A DNA stretch of 27,980 nt from an uncultured bacterium (GCA_905215405.1 CAJMQE010000050.1:1-27980); one strand, 5' to 3'. Positions 15,768 through 24,781 are shown, counted from the stretch's first letter. Made by a program: numbers and translations. Notes: generated from the sequence alone by a model not told the origin.

Positions 15768-15831
15768 CTGGATGAAGAATGTATTTTATAGCAAATGGAA
15801 CAGCTAGAAATATATTCTTCTGGTAATCCAG
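15768..15831 (+). promoter_or_regulatory. Long imperfect hairpin between rseP and ispG
   Basis: CTGGAT (15768-15773) pairs with ATCCAG (15826-15831), then GAAGAATGTATTT (15774-15786) pairs with AAATATATTCTTC (15808-15820) with one G-U, and TAGC (15789-15792) can pair with GCTA (15803-15806). A 5-nt bulge (15821-15825) interrupts the 3' side. No T run follows. It is likely an RNA structure in the 248-bp gap, of unknown role. Confidence 0.55.
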
Positions 15832-15966
15832 AGTCAGATGTTTTACAATAAATTCATAAGATGAACTTACTAATTTTATTTTCATTAGAAGCGTAAACAA
15901 AAAGAAAACGGAATTTAGATGAAACGTATAGCAGAATGAAAACGTAATTCAGAAATGAGGAAAATT

Positions 15967-17019
15967 ATGTATAGAGATAATACAAAAGTAGTACAGATCG
16001 GTGATAGAAAGATCGGAGGAGGAAATCCCGTCCTGATTCAGTCTATGACAAATACAAAAACGGAAGATGTAACAGCGACAGTTAGACAGATCCTTGAACT
16101 AGAAAAAGCAGGATGCGATATTATTCGCTGTACAGTACCGACTATGGAAGCGGCTCTTGCAATCAAAGAAATCAAAAAGCAGATTCATATTCCACTTGTA
16201 GCAGATATTCACTTTGATTATCGTATGGCAATTGCAGCAATGGAAAATGGTGCTGACAAAATCAGAATTAATCCTGGTAATATCGGTGGAAAAGAAAATA
16301 TCAAAGCTGTTGTTGAAGTTGCAAAAGAACGTAATATTCCAATTCGTGTTGGTGTCAACAGTGGTTCACTTGAAAAAGAACTGGTGGCAAAATATGATGG
16401 CGTTACAGCCGAAGGACTGGTTGAAAGCGCACTTGATAAAGTCAGCATGATCGAAGAATTTGGATATGATAATATTGTGATCAGTATCAAGTCATCCGAT
16501 GTTTTAATGTGTGTGAAAGCACATGAACTGATTGCAGAAAAAACAAAATATCCACTGCATGTTGGTATTACAGAGTCTGGAACAGTATTTTCAGGAAGTA
16601 TTAAGTCATCTATTGGCCTTGGACTTATTTTACATCAGGGGATTGGTGATACCATTCGAGTATCATTGACAGATGATCCTGTTGAAGAAGTAAGAGCAGC
16701 AAAACTAATTCTTAGAACACTTGGACTGAGAAAAGGCGGAATCGAAGTAGTCAGCTGTCCAACCTGTGGCAGAACGAAGATCGATCTGATTGGCCTTGCA
16801 AAAAAAGTGGAAGCAATGATTACGGATTTTGATCTGGATATTAAGGTAGCCGTTATGGGCTGCGTTGTAAATGGTCCAGGTGAAGCAAAAGAAGCAGACC
16901 TTGGAATCGCAGGTGGAGATGGCTGTGGTGTCCTGATTAAAAAAGGTGAAATTATTAAAAAGGTTCCAGAAAACGAACTTTTAAATGAACTTAGAAATGA
17001 GCTCATGCATTGGAGTTGA
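15967..17019 (+). CDS. ispG: 4-hydroxy-3-methylbut-2-enyl diphosphate synthase (flavodoxin-type IspG/GcpE)
   Basis: IspG is a [4Fe-4S] enzyme that reduces ME-cPP to HMBPP, the penultimate MEP-pathway step. The 350-residue bacterial short form shows VLIQSMTNTKTEDV, RCTVPTMEAA, PLVADIHFDYRMA, KIRINPGNIG, and the cluster ligands in SCPTCGRT and MGCVVNGPGEAKEADLGIAG. An ATG at 15955 is in frame, but GAGG (15957-15960) lies 6 nt before the ATG at 15967, giving MYRDNTKVVQIG, which fits the family start. The SD of polC is embedded in its last codons, so the two are probably translated from one message. Confidence 0.96.
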   Translation: MYRDNTKVVQIGDRKIGGGNPVLIQSMTNTKTEDVTATVRQILELEKAGCDIIRCTVPTMEAALAIKEIKKQIHIPLVADIHFDYRMAIAAMENGADKIRINPGNIGGKENIKAVVEVAKERNIPIRVGVNSGSLEKELVAKYDGVTAEGLVESALDKVSMIEEFGYDNIVISIKSSDVLMCVKAHELIAEKTKYPLHVGITESGTVFSGSIKSSIGLGLILHQGIGDTIRVSLTDDPVEEVRAAKLILRTLGLRKGGIEVVSCPTCGRTKIDLIGLAKKVEAMITDFDLDIKVAVMGCVVNGPGEAKEADLGIAGGDGCGVLIKKGEIIKKVPENELLNELRNELMHWS

Positions 17020-17023
17020 AAAG

Positions 17024-20000
17024 ATGTATAAATTTTTTGACGTATTTACGACCCTTAGACTACCAGATAGTCTAAGGGATTATTTAACAGATACAGAAAT
17101 TGTGAAAGTATCAAAGACTTCCACAAATTCACTTGTGAAAATCTATCTGAACAGTACCAGAATTATTGAGAAGGAACTGATATACAGAGTAGAGAACGAA
17201 TTGAAAAAGCAGATCTTCCATATTAAAAATATGGAAGTTAGAATTATAGACCGGTACAAATTATCTGAGCAGTATAATCCTCAGGAAATTATGAAAGTTT
17301 ACTACGACAGTATACTTTTTGAACTGGAAAAGTACTGGACATTACAGTACAGTTTATTAAAGACCGCAGAGTATGAATTTGCAAGTGAGGACAAGCTGGT
17401 TCTAACATTTCAGGATTCATTTCTCTCAAGAACATATGCAGATGATCTGCGTGATTATTTTGAAAAGGTATTCCTGAACAGATTTGGATTTGAAATTGAT
17501 GTGGAATACAAATATGAAGAAAAGAAAGAAAGCAAGTACGACGAAGAGAATGAATACCAATTACATATGCGTGTTAAGGCAATAGAAGACAGGCTGCGTG
17601 TGATCAATGGTGATAAGGTTCCTGCTGGTGCTGTGGCCAAAACAAAGGAAAATGGTGGCGTTGGCTCTATGGGAGAGAAGAAAGGTTCTTCTGAAAATAG
17701 TGGAAACAGAGATAAATTTGCAAAGAAGGAAAATAAAGGTGGCTTTGAAAGAAGTGCACATTCTTATAAAAAGAAACCGGATAATCCGGATGTATTATAT
17801 GGTAGGGATTTTGATGATGAAGCAATTCCAATCGAACAAATTCAGACAGAAATGGGTGAAGTTGTCATTGCAGGACAGATCAGATTCCTGGACAAGAGGG
17901 AAATCAGAAATGAAAAGACAATTCTGATGTACGATGTTACCGATTTTACAGATACCATAACAGTAAAGATGTTTGCGAGAAATGAGCAATTACCTGAACT
18001 GCTGGAATTTATCAAAGTGGGTAATTTTATTAAAGTAAAGGGAATAACCATTCTCGATAAGTATGATCGAGAATTAACAATTGGATCTGTGTCTGGAATC
18101 AGAAAGGCCAAAGATCATAGAAAATCACGAATGGATACTTCTCTGAGAAAAAGAGTAGAACTGCACTGTCATACGAAAATGAGTGATATGGATGGTGTAT
18201 CAGCTGCCGGAGATATTATTAAACAGGCAATAAAATGGGGGCATAAGGCTCTTGCCATTACAGATCACGGTATTGTTCAGGCGTTTACTGAAGCGTTTCA
18301 TAAGATCCGAGATATTGAAGGAGATTATAAGAAAAAAGGGGAAGAACTGGATTTTAAAATCATATACGGTGTGGAAGCGTACCTTGTAGATGATACGAAA
18401 AAGATCGTTACGAACCCACAAAAACAGTCGCTGGATGAATCATTTATCGTATTCGATTTAGAGACGACAGGCTTTAGTGCAGAGAGTGATCAGATTATCG
18501 AAATTGGTGCTGTTAAGATCGAAAATGGTGTGATCGTTGATCGATTCTCAACATTTGTCAATCCACAGGTTCCTATATCATTTAAAATTGAAAAGCTGAC
18601 AGGAATCAATGATGCAATGGTCATTGATGCACCGACAACAGATGTCATTTTGCCAAAGTTCCTCGAATTTTGTAAAGATAGCATTCTAGTCGCACATAAT
18701 GCTGAGTTCGATACAAGCTTTATCAAAAATAAAGCGGGAAAAATGGGTATAAAAGTGCCAAATACCATTGTGGATACATTGGCATTATCAAGATTTTTAC
18801 TGCCGAACCTGCATAACTTCAAGTTGGATACGCTCTCGAAACATTTTAATGTCGTACTCGATAATCACCACAGGGCAGTGGACGATGCGGAGGCGACAGC
18901 ACAGATCTTCCAGCATCTCTGTAAGATGCTCAAGGAGCGAGATATCTTTACAATGGATCAGATCAATGAATCCGGACAGCTCGACGATGAAGCAATTCGA
19001 AAGTTGCCATCTTACCATGCAATTATTCTGGCATCCAATGAAGAAGGCCTGATCAATATGTACAGACTGGTATCTTCCTCTCATTTAAAATATTTTCAGC
19101 GTAGACCGAAGATTCCAAAGAGTCTGCTGACAAAATATCGAGACGGATTGATCGTAGGAAGTGCCTGTGAGGCCGGAGAGCTTTATCAGGCAGTACTGAA
19201 TGGACATGATGAAGAAGAGATTGCAAGACTGGTCAAGTTTTATGATTATCTTGAGATACAGCCACTTGGCAATAATAAATTTATGATTGAAAAATCAGAT
19301 ATCAATATTCAGTCGAATGCGGATTTAATTGAAATCAATAAAAAAATCATTGCACTGGGAGAAAAATTCAATAAAATAGTAGTTGGAACTTGCGATGTAC
19401 ATTTCTTAAATCCGGAAGACGAGGTCTACAGACGAATCATTATGGCTGGTAAAGGTTTTGATGATGCGGATAACCAGGCGCCTCTTTATCTGAGAACAAC
19501 GGAAGAAATGCTTGCAGAATTTGATTATCTTGGACCAGAAAAGGCAGAAGAAATTGTAATTACAAATACCAATAAGATCATGGCAATGTGTGAAAAGATA
19601 GAACCAGTACGGCCGGATAAGCGACCACCAGTTATTGAAAATTCTGATCAGATGCTGAGAGATATCTGTAAGAACAGCGCCCATGAACTGTATGGACCGG
19701 ATCTTCCGGAAATTGTAACAGAACGATTGGAACGAGAATTGAATTCTATTATTTCCAATGGATATTCGGTTATGTATATTATTGCACAGAAACTGGTATG
19801 GAAGTCGAACGATGATGGGTATCTGGTTGGATCACGAGGATCTGTTGGATCTTCTTTTGCAGCAACAATGGCTGGTATTACGGAAGTTAATCCACTGAGT
19901 CCACATTATCTTTGCAGTAACTGCTATTATGTTGATTTCTATTCAGATGAAGTCAAGGCCTTTTCAGGTGGCGCTGGATGTGATATGCCGGATAAGATAT

Positions 20001-21520
20001 GCCCTGTTTGCGGTAAAAAACTTCGTAAGGAAGGATTTGATATTCCTTTCGAAACATTCCTTGGATTTAAGGGAAATAAGGAGCCTGATATCGATCTGAA
20101 CTTCTCAAATGAATATCAGAGTAAGGCGCATGCATATACAGAAGTTATTTTCGGAAAAGGACAGACGTTCAAAGCAGGTACAATTGGTACCCTGGCAGAT
20201 AATACTGCTTATGGTTATATCAAGAAATATTATGAGGAGCGAGACAGTCATAAACGTCCATGTGAGATCAATAGAATCGTAGAAGGCTGCGTCGGGGTCA
20301 GAAGAACGACCGGACAGCATCCTGGTGGAATTGTCGTTTTGCCAATCGGAGAGGAAATCAATACATTTACTCCGGTACAGCATCCGGCAAATGATATGAA
20401 GAGCAATATTATTACGACACATTTCGATTACCACAGTATCGATCATAACCTCTTAAAGCTGGATATTCTGGGACATCTTGATCCAACTATGATCAGAATG
20501 CTACAGGATCTGACCGGAGTGCATCCACAGGATATTCCACTCGACAGCAGGGAGGTCATGTCACTGTTCCAGAATACATCAGCACTTGGCATCACACCGG
20601 ATGAAATTGGAGGTTGTCAGTTGGGTGCACTTGGTATTCCTGAATTTGGTACACCATTTGCTATGCAGATGCTTATGGATACAAAGCCAAAATTTTTCTC
20701 GGATCTGGTACGTATTGCAGGTCTGGCCCATGGTACTGATGTATGGCTGGGAAATGCACAGACATTGATTCAGGAAGGAAAGGCAACAATTTCAACGGCA
20801 ATCTGTACACGTGATGATATTATGATTTATCTGATTCAAAAAGGCCTGGAAAAGGAACTGGCATTTACAATCATGGAATCTGTTCGTAAGGGCCGAGGGC
20901 TGAAAGATGAATGGATCACGATTATGACGGATGCAGGTGTACCTGACTGGTATATTTGGTCCTGTAAAAAAATTAAGTATATGTTCCCAAAGGCACATGC
21001 GGCAGCCTATGTAATGATGGCATGGCGAGTGGCCTATTGTAAAGTATTCTATCCATTGGCTTATTACACAGCCTTCTTTAGTATCAGAGCGAAGGCGTTC
21101 TCCTATAGTGTTATGTGCATGGGAAAAGATAAACTAGAAGCTTACATGGAAGAAATAAAGAAAAAAATTGCTAATAAGACTGCAGAAAATAAAGAAGAAG
21201 ATATGTATGGCGATATGAAGATCGTGCAGGAAATGTATGCAAGAGGGTTTGAGTTTATGCCAATTGATATATTTAAGGCAAAAGCAAGACATTTTCAGAT
21301 CATTGATGGTAAGATCATGCCTGCACTGACAGCAATTGATGGACTTGGTGAAACAGCTGCAGAATCCATTGAAATTGCATCCAGAAGTGGCTCTTATCTG
21401 TCGAAAGATGATTTCAGACAGAGAGCTAAAGTTGGTAAATCAATTACAGATCTGCTGGATGGACTTGGAATTCTGGGCGATCTGCCAGAGACGAATCAGC
21501 TGTCACTTTTTGATTTATAA
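17024..21520 (+). CDS. polC: DNA polymerase III alpha subunit, Gram-positive type PolC
   Basis: PolC is the main replicative polymerase of low-GC Gram-positives and carries its own proofreading exonuclease. The 1498-residue protein shows an N-terminal region, an OB fold (VVIAGQIRFLDKREI to TDTITVKMF), a PHP domain starting at about 380 (VELHCHTKMSDMDG) that is split by the DnaQ-like exonuclease near 475 (VFDLETTGFSAESDQIIEIG, with AHNAEFDTSFI and HRAVDDAEAT), then the palm (SRGSVGSSFAATMAGITEV and the catalytic EPDIDLNF near 1020). Zinc-type cysteines (CSNC, CPVC) sit just before the catalytic motif. The ATG at 17024 is chosen over 16985, which overlaps ispG, because GGAG (17012-17015) is 8 nt upstream. 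It closes the housekeeping cluster; rimP, often next, lies 3.6 kb away. Confidence 0.97.
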   Translation: MYKFFDVFTTLRLPDSLRDYLTDTEIVKVSKTSTNSLVKIYLNSTRIIEKELIYRVENELKKQIFHIKNMEVRIIDRYKLSEQYNPQEIMKVYYDSILFELEKYWTLQYSLLKTAEYEFASEDKLVLTFQDSFLSRTYADDLRDYFEKVFLNRFGFEIDVEYKYEEKKESKYDEENEYQLHMRVKAIEDRLRVINGDKVPAGAVAKTKENGGVGSMGEKKGSSENSGNRDKFAKKENKGGFERSAHSYKKKPDNPDVLYGRDFDDEAIPIEQIQTEMGEVVIAGQIRFLDKREIRNEKTILMYDVTDFTDTITVKMFARNEQLPELLEFIKVGNFIKVKGITILDKYDRELTIGSVSGIRKAKDHRKSRMDTSLRKRVELHCHTKMSDMDGVSAAGDIIKQAIKWGHKALAITDHGIVQAFTEAFHKIRDIEGDYKKKGEELDFKIIYGVEAYLVDDTKKIVTNPQKQSLDESFIVFDLETTGFSAESDQIIEIGAVKIENGVIVDRFSTFVNPQVPISFKIEKLTGINDAMVIDAPTTDVILPKFLEFCKDSILVAHNAEFDTSFIKNKAGKMGIKVPNTIVDTLALSRFLLPNLHNFKLDTLSKHFNVVLDNHHRAVDDAEATAQIFQHLCKMLKERDIFTMDQINESGQLDDEAIRKLPSYHAIILASNEEGLINMYRLVSSSHLKYFQRRPKIPKSLLTKYRDGLIVGSACEAGELYQAVLNGHDEEEIARLVKFYDYLEIQPLGNNKFMIEKSDINIQSNADLIEINKKIIALGEKFNKIVVGTCDVHFLNPEDEVYRRIIMAGKGFDDADNQAPLYLRTTEEMLAEFDYLGPEKAEEIVITNTNKIMAMCEKIEPVRPDKRPPVIENSDQMLRDICKNSAHELYGPDLPEIVTERLERELNSIISNGYSVMYIIAQKLVWKSNDDGYLVGSRGSVGSSFAATMAGITEVNPLSPHYLCSNCYYVDFYSDEVKAFSGGAGCDMPDKICPVCGKKLRKEGFDIPFETFLGFKGNKEPDIDLNFSNEYQSKAHAYTEVIFGKGQTFKAGTIGTLADNTAYGYIKKYYEERDSHKRPCEINRIVEGCVGVRRTTGQHPGGIVVLPIGEEINTFTPVQHPANDMKSNIITTHFDYHSIDHNLLKLDILGHLDPTMIRMLQDLTGVHPQDIPLDSREVMSLFQNTSALGITPDEIGGCQLGALGIPEFGTPFAMQMLMDTKPKFFSDLVRIAGLAHGTDVWLGNAQTLIQEGKATISTAICTRDDIMIYLIQKGLEKELAFTIMESVRKGRGLKDEWITIMTDAGVPDWYIWSCKKIKYMFPKAHAAAYVMMAWRVAYCKVFYPLAYYTAFFSIRAKAFSYSVMCMGKDKLEAYMEEIKKKIANKTAENKEEDMYGDMKIVQEMYARGFEFMPIDIFKAKARHFQIIDGKIMPALTAIDGLGETAAESIEIASRSGSYLSKDDFRQRAKVGKSITDLLDGLGILGDLPETNQLSLFDL

Positions 21521-21595
21521 CATTTCATTAAGTTTTTGTATCAATGGGGTCAGACAGCAATGAGGATAAGACGAATAGGGAGGCAAAAGATAAAG

Positions 21596-22885
21596 ATGAA
21601 AGAAGTAGGAATTGTTATCTGTAACTACAATAAACAGGATTTTGTTACAAATTGTATTCAATCTGTACTGGAGTCAAAATTTACTGATTTTGAGATATAT
21701 GTCGTAGATAATCATTCTACAGATGATTCCGTGAAGGTTATCACTGAAAAGTACGCAGATCAGGTCAATCTGATCGTGACACCGGAAAACCTCGGAGGTT
21801 CAGGTGGATTTAATGCAGGACTTAGAGCTGCGTTAAAGGCTGGCCATCCATATCTGGTATGTCTGGATAACGATGTATTGGTGGATGAAAATGCAATTGG
21901 GGAATTGCATGATTTTCTTTTGCACCATCCGCAGACGGGGATGGTTGGCTCTAAAGTCTATCATATGCAGGAGCCGGATTATGTGCAGCAGTTCGGAATG
22001 AAAGTTGACTTTTCGAACTATTGTGTTGAGGCGAATTATTTGAATTACTGTGAAGATGGTACGATGCCGGAAATAGTATATTCCGATGCGGTTGCAGCAT
22101 GCTCCCTGATGGTCAGACGTAGTGTGCTCGATCAGATCGGACTGATGCCAGAAGAGAATTTTCTCTATTGGGATGATACAGAGTGGGGATATCGTTGTAA
22201 TCTTGCTGGATTTAAAGTCGCTTCTTATGGAAAATCCAAGGTGCTTCATATGATGGGCGCAAAAAAGGAAAGTGTCAATACGTTCCCAACTTATTATGCG
22301 TGGAGAAACTGGATTCGCTTCTTTATCAAATTTGCAGCAGAAGAGGATCTGGAACATCTAAGTGAGACATTTATTGAATCCGTCTTTCGCGTTGTATACG
22401 AAGGAATCTACAATGGTGAATCAAAAAAAGCAGAAACAGTTATGGCGGCATATGATGATGCGTTGCATGATTGTATGGGTAAGGCTTCTGAAGGTAAGAT
22501 TTTCGAACTTGAGCATAATGACAGATTGGAAAAACTTCTGGCTGGAAAGAAAAAGATCTGTATTGTTTCCAGAGAACATAAGGATTATGCTTTAGCCCTT
22601 GCGGACAGAGCGAAAGAAATCGATCCTGATATGACTGTACTGACTGCATTTGAAAAAAATTGCGATTGTTGTATCTATATTTGCGATTATATTTTCAATC
22701 TGGAGGATTTTAGCCGAAATTATATTTATATGGATGTGGAAGGAAATATTTTTGCAACAGAAAAAGATGCAGAGATGATTCAAAATTACCAGGCCTGCTA
22801 TCAGGCGTTCCTGGCAAGTCAGAAGCCTGTGTTCTTAAGACAGGCAAAACTTTTGAGACAGAAACCACTCGCGATACAAAGATAA
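21596..22885 (+). CDS. Family 2 glycosyltransferase with unassigned C-terminal region
   Basis: The 429-residue product from 21596 starts as a typical GT-A enzyme: VGIVICNYNKQDFV (4-17), IYVVDNHSTDDSV, NLGGSGGFNAGLRAA and the metal-binding LDNDVLVD (90-97); DDTEWGYRCNLAGFKV near 193 matches rhamnosyl/galactofuranosyl-type members. The region after about residue 290 is unlike usual GT2 tails: it contains KKICIVSREHKDYALALADR and CDCCIYICDYIFN, resembling a small alpha/beta domain I cannot name. The acceptor is unknown; wall polysaccharide is plausible. GGGAGG (21578-21583) lies 12 nt before the chosen ATG; an in-frame ATG at 21536 has no SD. No polysaccharide cluster surrounds it. It follows polC by 75 bp and may be transcribed with it. 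Confidence 0.82.
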   Translation: MKEVGIVICNYNKQDFVTNCIQSVLESKFTDFEIYVVDNHSTDDSVKVITEKYADQVNLIVTPENLGGSGGFNAGLRAALKAGHPYLVCLDNDVLVDENAIGELHDFLLHHPQTGMVGSKVYHMQEPDYVQQFGMKVDFSNYCVEANYLNYCEDGTMPEIVYSDAVAACSLMVRRSVLDQIGLMPEENFLYWDDTEWGYRCNLAGFKVASYGKSKVLHMMGAKKESVNTFPTYYAWRNWIRFFIKFAAEEDLEHLSETFIESVFRVVYEGIYNGESKKAETVMAAYDDALHDCMGKASEGKIFELEHNDRLEKLLAGKKKICIVSREHKDYALALADRAKEIDPDMTVLTAFEKNCDCCIYICDYIFNLEDFSRNYIYMDVEGNIFATEKDAEMIQNYQACYQAFLASQKPVFLRQAKLLRQKPLAIQR

Positions 22886-22972
22886 AAGTAGTGTATAAAA
22901 GTATCATTTAAAAGTAGTGTATAAAAGTAGCATATAAAAGTGTCATTTTAAAGTACCATATTAAAATAACAT
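22882..22972 (+). repeat. 26-bp degenerate tandem repeat after the glycosyltransferase
   Basis: Three 26-bp units (22882-22907, 22908-22933, 22934-22959) and a half unit (22960-22972) each consist of two 12-14-bp halves of the type TATAAAAGTAGCAT. Units one and two differ at only two positions; later copies diverge. The first copy begins one base before the stop codon of the glycosyltransferase. The remaining bases 22973-23093 show nothing recognisable. Confidence 0.85.
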
Positions 22973-23093
22973 GCTACAGAATCGAAGAGCAAAAGATGGC
23001 TATCCGACTACTTGAACAATTGAAGCTATCATAACTGAAAACGGAATAATCTACAAAGTCTGCAACTAAATTAATGTAAATGGTATTTAAAAT

Positions 23094-23134
23094 AAAAATA
23101 ACCCTGCAATCATAATGACCGCGGGGTTATTTTT
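23094..23134. terminator. Bidirectional intrinsic terminator
   Basis: AAAAATAACCCTGC (23094-23107) pairs with GCGGGGTTATTTTT (23121-23134) over 14 bp with one wobble, around a 13-nt loop. T-rich tracts follow on both strands. It sits between the converging glycosyltransferase and COG2426 genes and can serve both. Confidence 0.9.
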
Positions 23135-23154
23135 ATGTTTATTTTCGCAACGGA

Positions 23155-23658
23155 TTAAAAAAGGGAAACGACATAAGGAATGCCGTATGTGATAACACAC
23201 ATGATTGTTGTTGCAAGAATAAGTCCACAACAGATCGCAGAGATCGCTTTCTTGAATTTGATATCAAGAAGTGCAGCAATCAGGGAACCAGTCCATCCGC
23301 CTGTGCCAGGAAGAGGAATTCCTACAAACAACAGCAATCCGATAAATTCATATTTCTTGATTCTATTTGATTTGGCCATTGACTTTTCTTCCAGTTTTTC
23401 TACCATTGGGCGGAAAAGTTTTGTGGTTTTCATCCAGTCAAAGATTGGTGTGATCAGCCATAGAATAAAAGGCAGTGGAATCAGATTTCCGACAATACAG
23501 ATAGGAATTGCCTTGAAGATACTGACTTTTAATAATGCTGCAGCAATCAGTCCACCTCGAAGTTCAAGGATCGGAATCATGGATATCAGAAATATAATCA
23601 GTTCCGATGGCACACCATTTAGTGCTGTTACAAACCAGTTAGCTAAAGATTCAGCCAT
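23155..23658 (-). CDS. COG2426-type small integral membrane protein (putative small multidrug export family)
   Basis: This 167-residue hydrophobic protein has about four to five membrane segments and the family landmarks ISMIPILELRGGLIAA, GNLIPLPFILW and LLLFVGIPLPGTGGWTGSLI, the paired proline/glycine loops typical of the COG2426 (Sm_multidrug_ex) family. The family name implies export, but experimental support is thin and the true substrate is unknown. The minus-strand ATG at 23658 is preferred to the upstream in-frame ATG at 23679 because AAGGAG (rc of 23667-23672) lies 8 nt before it and would otherwise be inside the coding region. It is the only minus-strand gene in the right half of the window and converges with the glycosyltransferase on a shared terminator. 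Confidence 0.85.
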   Translation of the reverse strand: MAESLANWFVTALNGVPSELIIFLISMIPILELRGGLIAAALLKVSIFKAIPICIVGNLIPLPFILWLITPIFDWMKTTKLFRPMVEKLEEKSMAKSNRIKKYEFIGLLLFVGIPLPGTGGWTGSLIAALLDIKFKKAISAICCGLILATTIMCVITYGIPYVVSLF

Positions 23659-23706
23659 TTTAGATTCTCCTTTATACATCTATAATTATTTTTTACGACA
23701 GGCAAT

Positions 23707-23736
23707 ATTATAGCATAGAACAAAATAGAATAACAA
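23707..23736 (-). promoter_or_regulatory. Probable promoter of the COG2426-type gene
   Basis: On the minus strand TATAAT (23707-23712) has TTGTTA (23731-23736) 18 bp upstream. The -10 is perfect and the -35 partial. Confidence 0.45.
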
Positions 23737-23783
23737 GTAGTATACACCTAAAAACGTAGATTTTATGCGGATGTTAACTTTGG

Positions 23784-23876
23784 TTGACAAAATTCCAATG
23801 GAAATAGGTAGATAATTTTTACCGGTTTTGCTAAACTACTTTTAAATAACAAGGGGAAATTGCAACATTGGAATTT
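23784..23876 (+). promoter_or_regulatory. Candidate promoter and operator pair of the XRE regulator
   Basis: A perfect -35 TTGACA (23784-23789) is followed by poor -10 candidates (TAGATA 23809-23814 at 19 bp, GATAAT 23811-23816 at 21 bp). Overlapping the spacer is the dyad TTCCAATGGAA (23793-23803). The sequence AAATTCCAATG (23790-23800) recurs perfectly inverted as CATTGGAATTT (23866-23876), about 43 bp before the start codon. This arrangement fits autoregulation by the XRE protein; it is inferred. Confidence 0.45.
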
Positions 23877-23918
23877 AAAGTTGCAGATGCTCTGAATAAA
23901 ATGAAATGAGGAATGAGT

Positions 23919-24719
23919 ATGGAATTTAGCGAAAAGCTGATCAGGCTTCGAAAAGAAAAAGGCTGGTCCCAGGAGGAGCTGGGAAATAAAATTGATGTCT
24001 CCCGTCAGACAGTATCAAAATGGGAACTTGGACAGACGACACCAGAAATGAAAAAACTAGTAGAATTGAGTCTTTTATTTGGAATCACGCTAGATGAGCT
24101 GGTAATCTGTGAACCAGATGAAGAATTTACGGATAACAGGGAAAATGACAAAAGTTATCAGTCGGGTTCGCTCTTTATGACACCATCCACAGGAAGACAC
24201 TATGAATATAGAAGTAAACGAACTATATTTGGCATGCCACTCGTACATGTGAACCTGGGAAGGGGTATGTATAAGGCAAAAGGAATTATTGCAATTGGAA
24301 ATGTTGCGGTAGGTCTTTTGTCACTAGGACTTTTTTCGGCAGGAGTATTTTCTTTTGGCCTTTTTGCTTTAGGAATTTTTGCATTTGCTTCATTGGCAGC
24401 AGGACTATTTGCAACTGGAGGCATTGCCATCGGTGGAATTGCTTTAGGAGGAGTTGCAGTAGGATACTTTACGGTAGGAGGTCTTGCAATCGGAGTATAT
24501 GGAATTGGAGGGCTTGCAATTGCAAAGAATATTGCTATGGGTGGAATGGCGCATGCACATATTGCAATTGGTGATAAAGTATCAGGAACTTATACATTCC
24601 ATATCAATACGGGAGCAAATTTTGGCGCAGGTGCAGATCCGGCCATGGTAAAAAGCAGGATCTTAACGGAATTTCCGCATATCTGGAAAGGTATTGTCAC
24701 TATTTTCACTTCATTTTAA
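23919..24719 (+). CDS. XRE-family regulator with a C-terminal glycine pentad repeat
   Basis: The 266-residue product starts with a clear Xre/Cro helix-turn-helix (residues 1-62: LIRLRKEKGWSQEELGNKID, SRQTVSKWELGQTTPE). After a polar linker, residues 122-197 form a strictly regular repeat: glycine every fifth residue at 16 consecutive positions, with one Ala substitution (157), and a small residue (Ala, mostly, or Ser/Thr/Gly) three after each glycine; the other positions are hydrophobic, as in IAIGGIALGGVAVGYFTVGG. A short tail (IWKGIVTIFTSF) ends the protein. Similar HTH proteins with GxxAxG-like tails occur in Firmicutes, but their function is unknown to me. The repeat could be a membrane domain or a compact beta solenoid. 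The ATG at 23919 is favoured over 23913 because GAGGA (23908-23912) is 6 nt upstream of it. Confidence 0.8.
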   Translation: MEFSEKLIRLRKEKGWSQEELGNKIDVSRQTVSKWELGQTTPEMKKLVELSLLFGITLDELVICEPDEEFTDNRENDKSYQSGSLFMTPSTGRHYEYRSKRTIFGMPLVHVNLGRGMYKAKGIIAIGNVAVGLLSLGLFSAGVFSFGLFALGIFAFASLAAGLFATGGIAIGGIALGGVAVGYFTVGGLAIGVYGIGGLAIAKNIAMGGMAHAHIAIGDKVSGTYTFHINTGANFGAGADPAMVKSRILTEFPHIWKGIVTIFTSF

Positions 24720-24781
24720 GCATGTATAAAGGGATAAATATTGGAAATAATAGAAAAAACTAAAAAAAGTGAAAAAAGTGC

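Noticed and set aside
15905..15955. Imperfect direct repeat AAAACG-AATT upstream of ispG
   Set aside because: Matches are short and AT-rich with a 34-bp period; not distinct enough from background.
22882..22972. CRISPR-like array
   Set aside because: Units are 26 bp, contiguous and degenerate, without unique spacers or cas genes.
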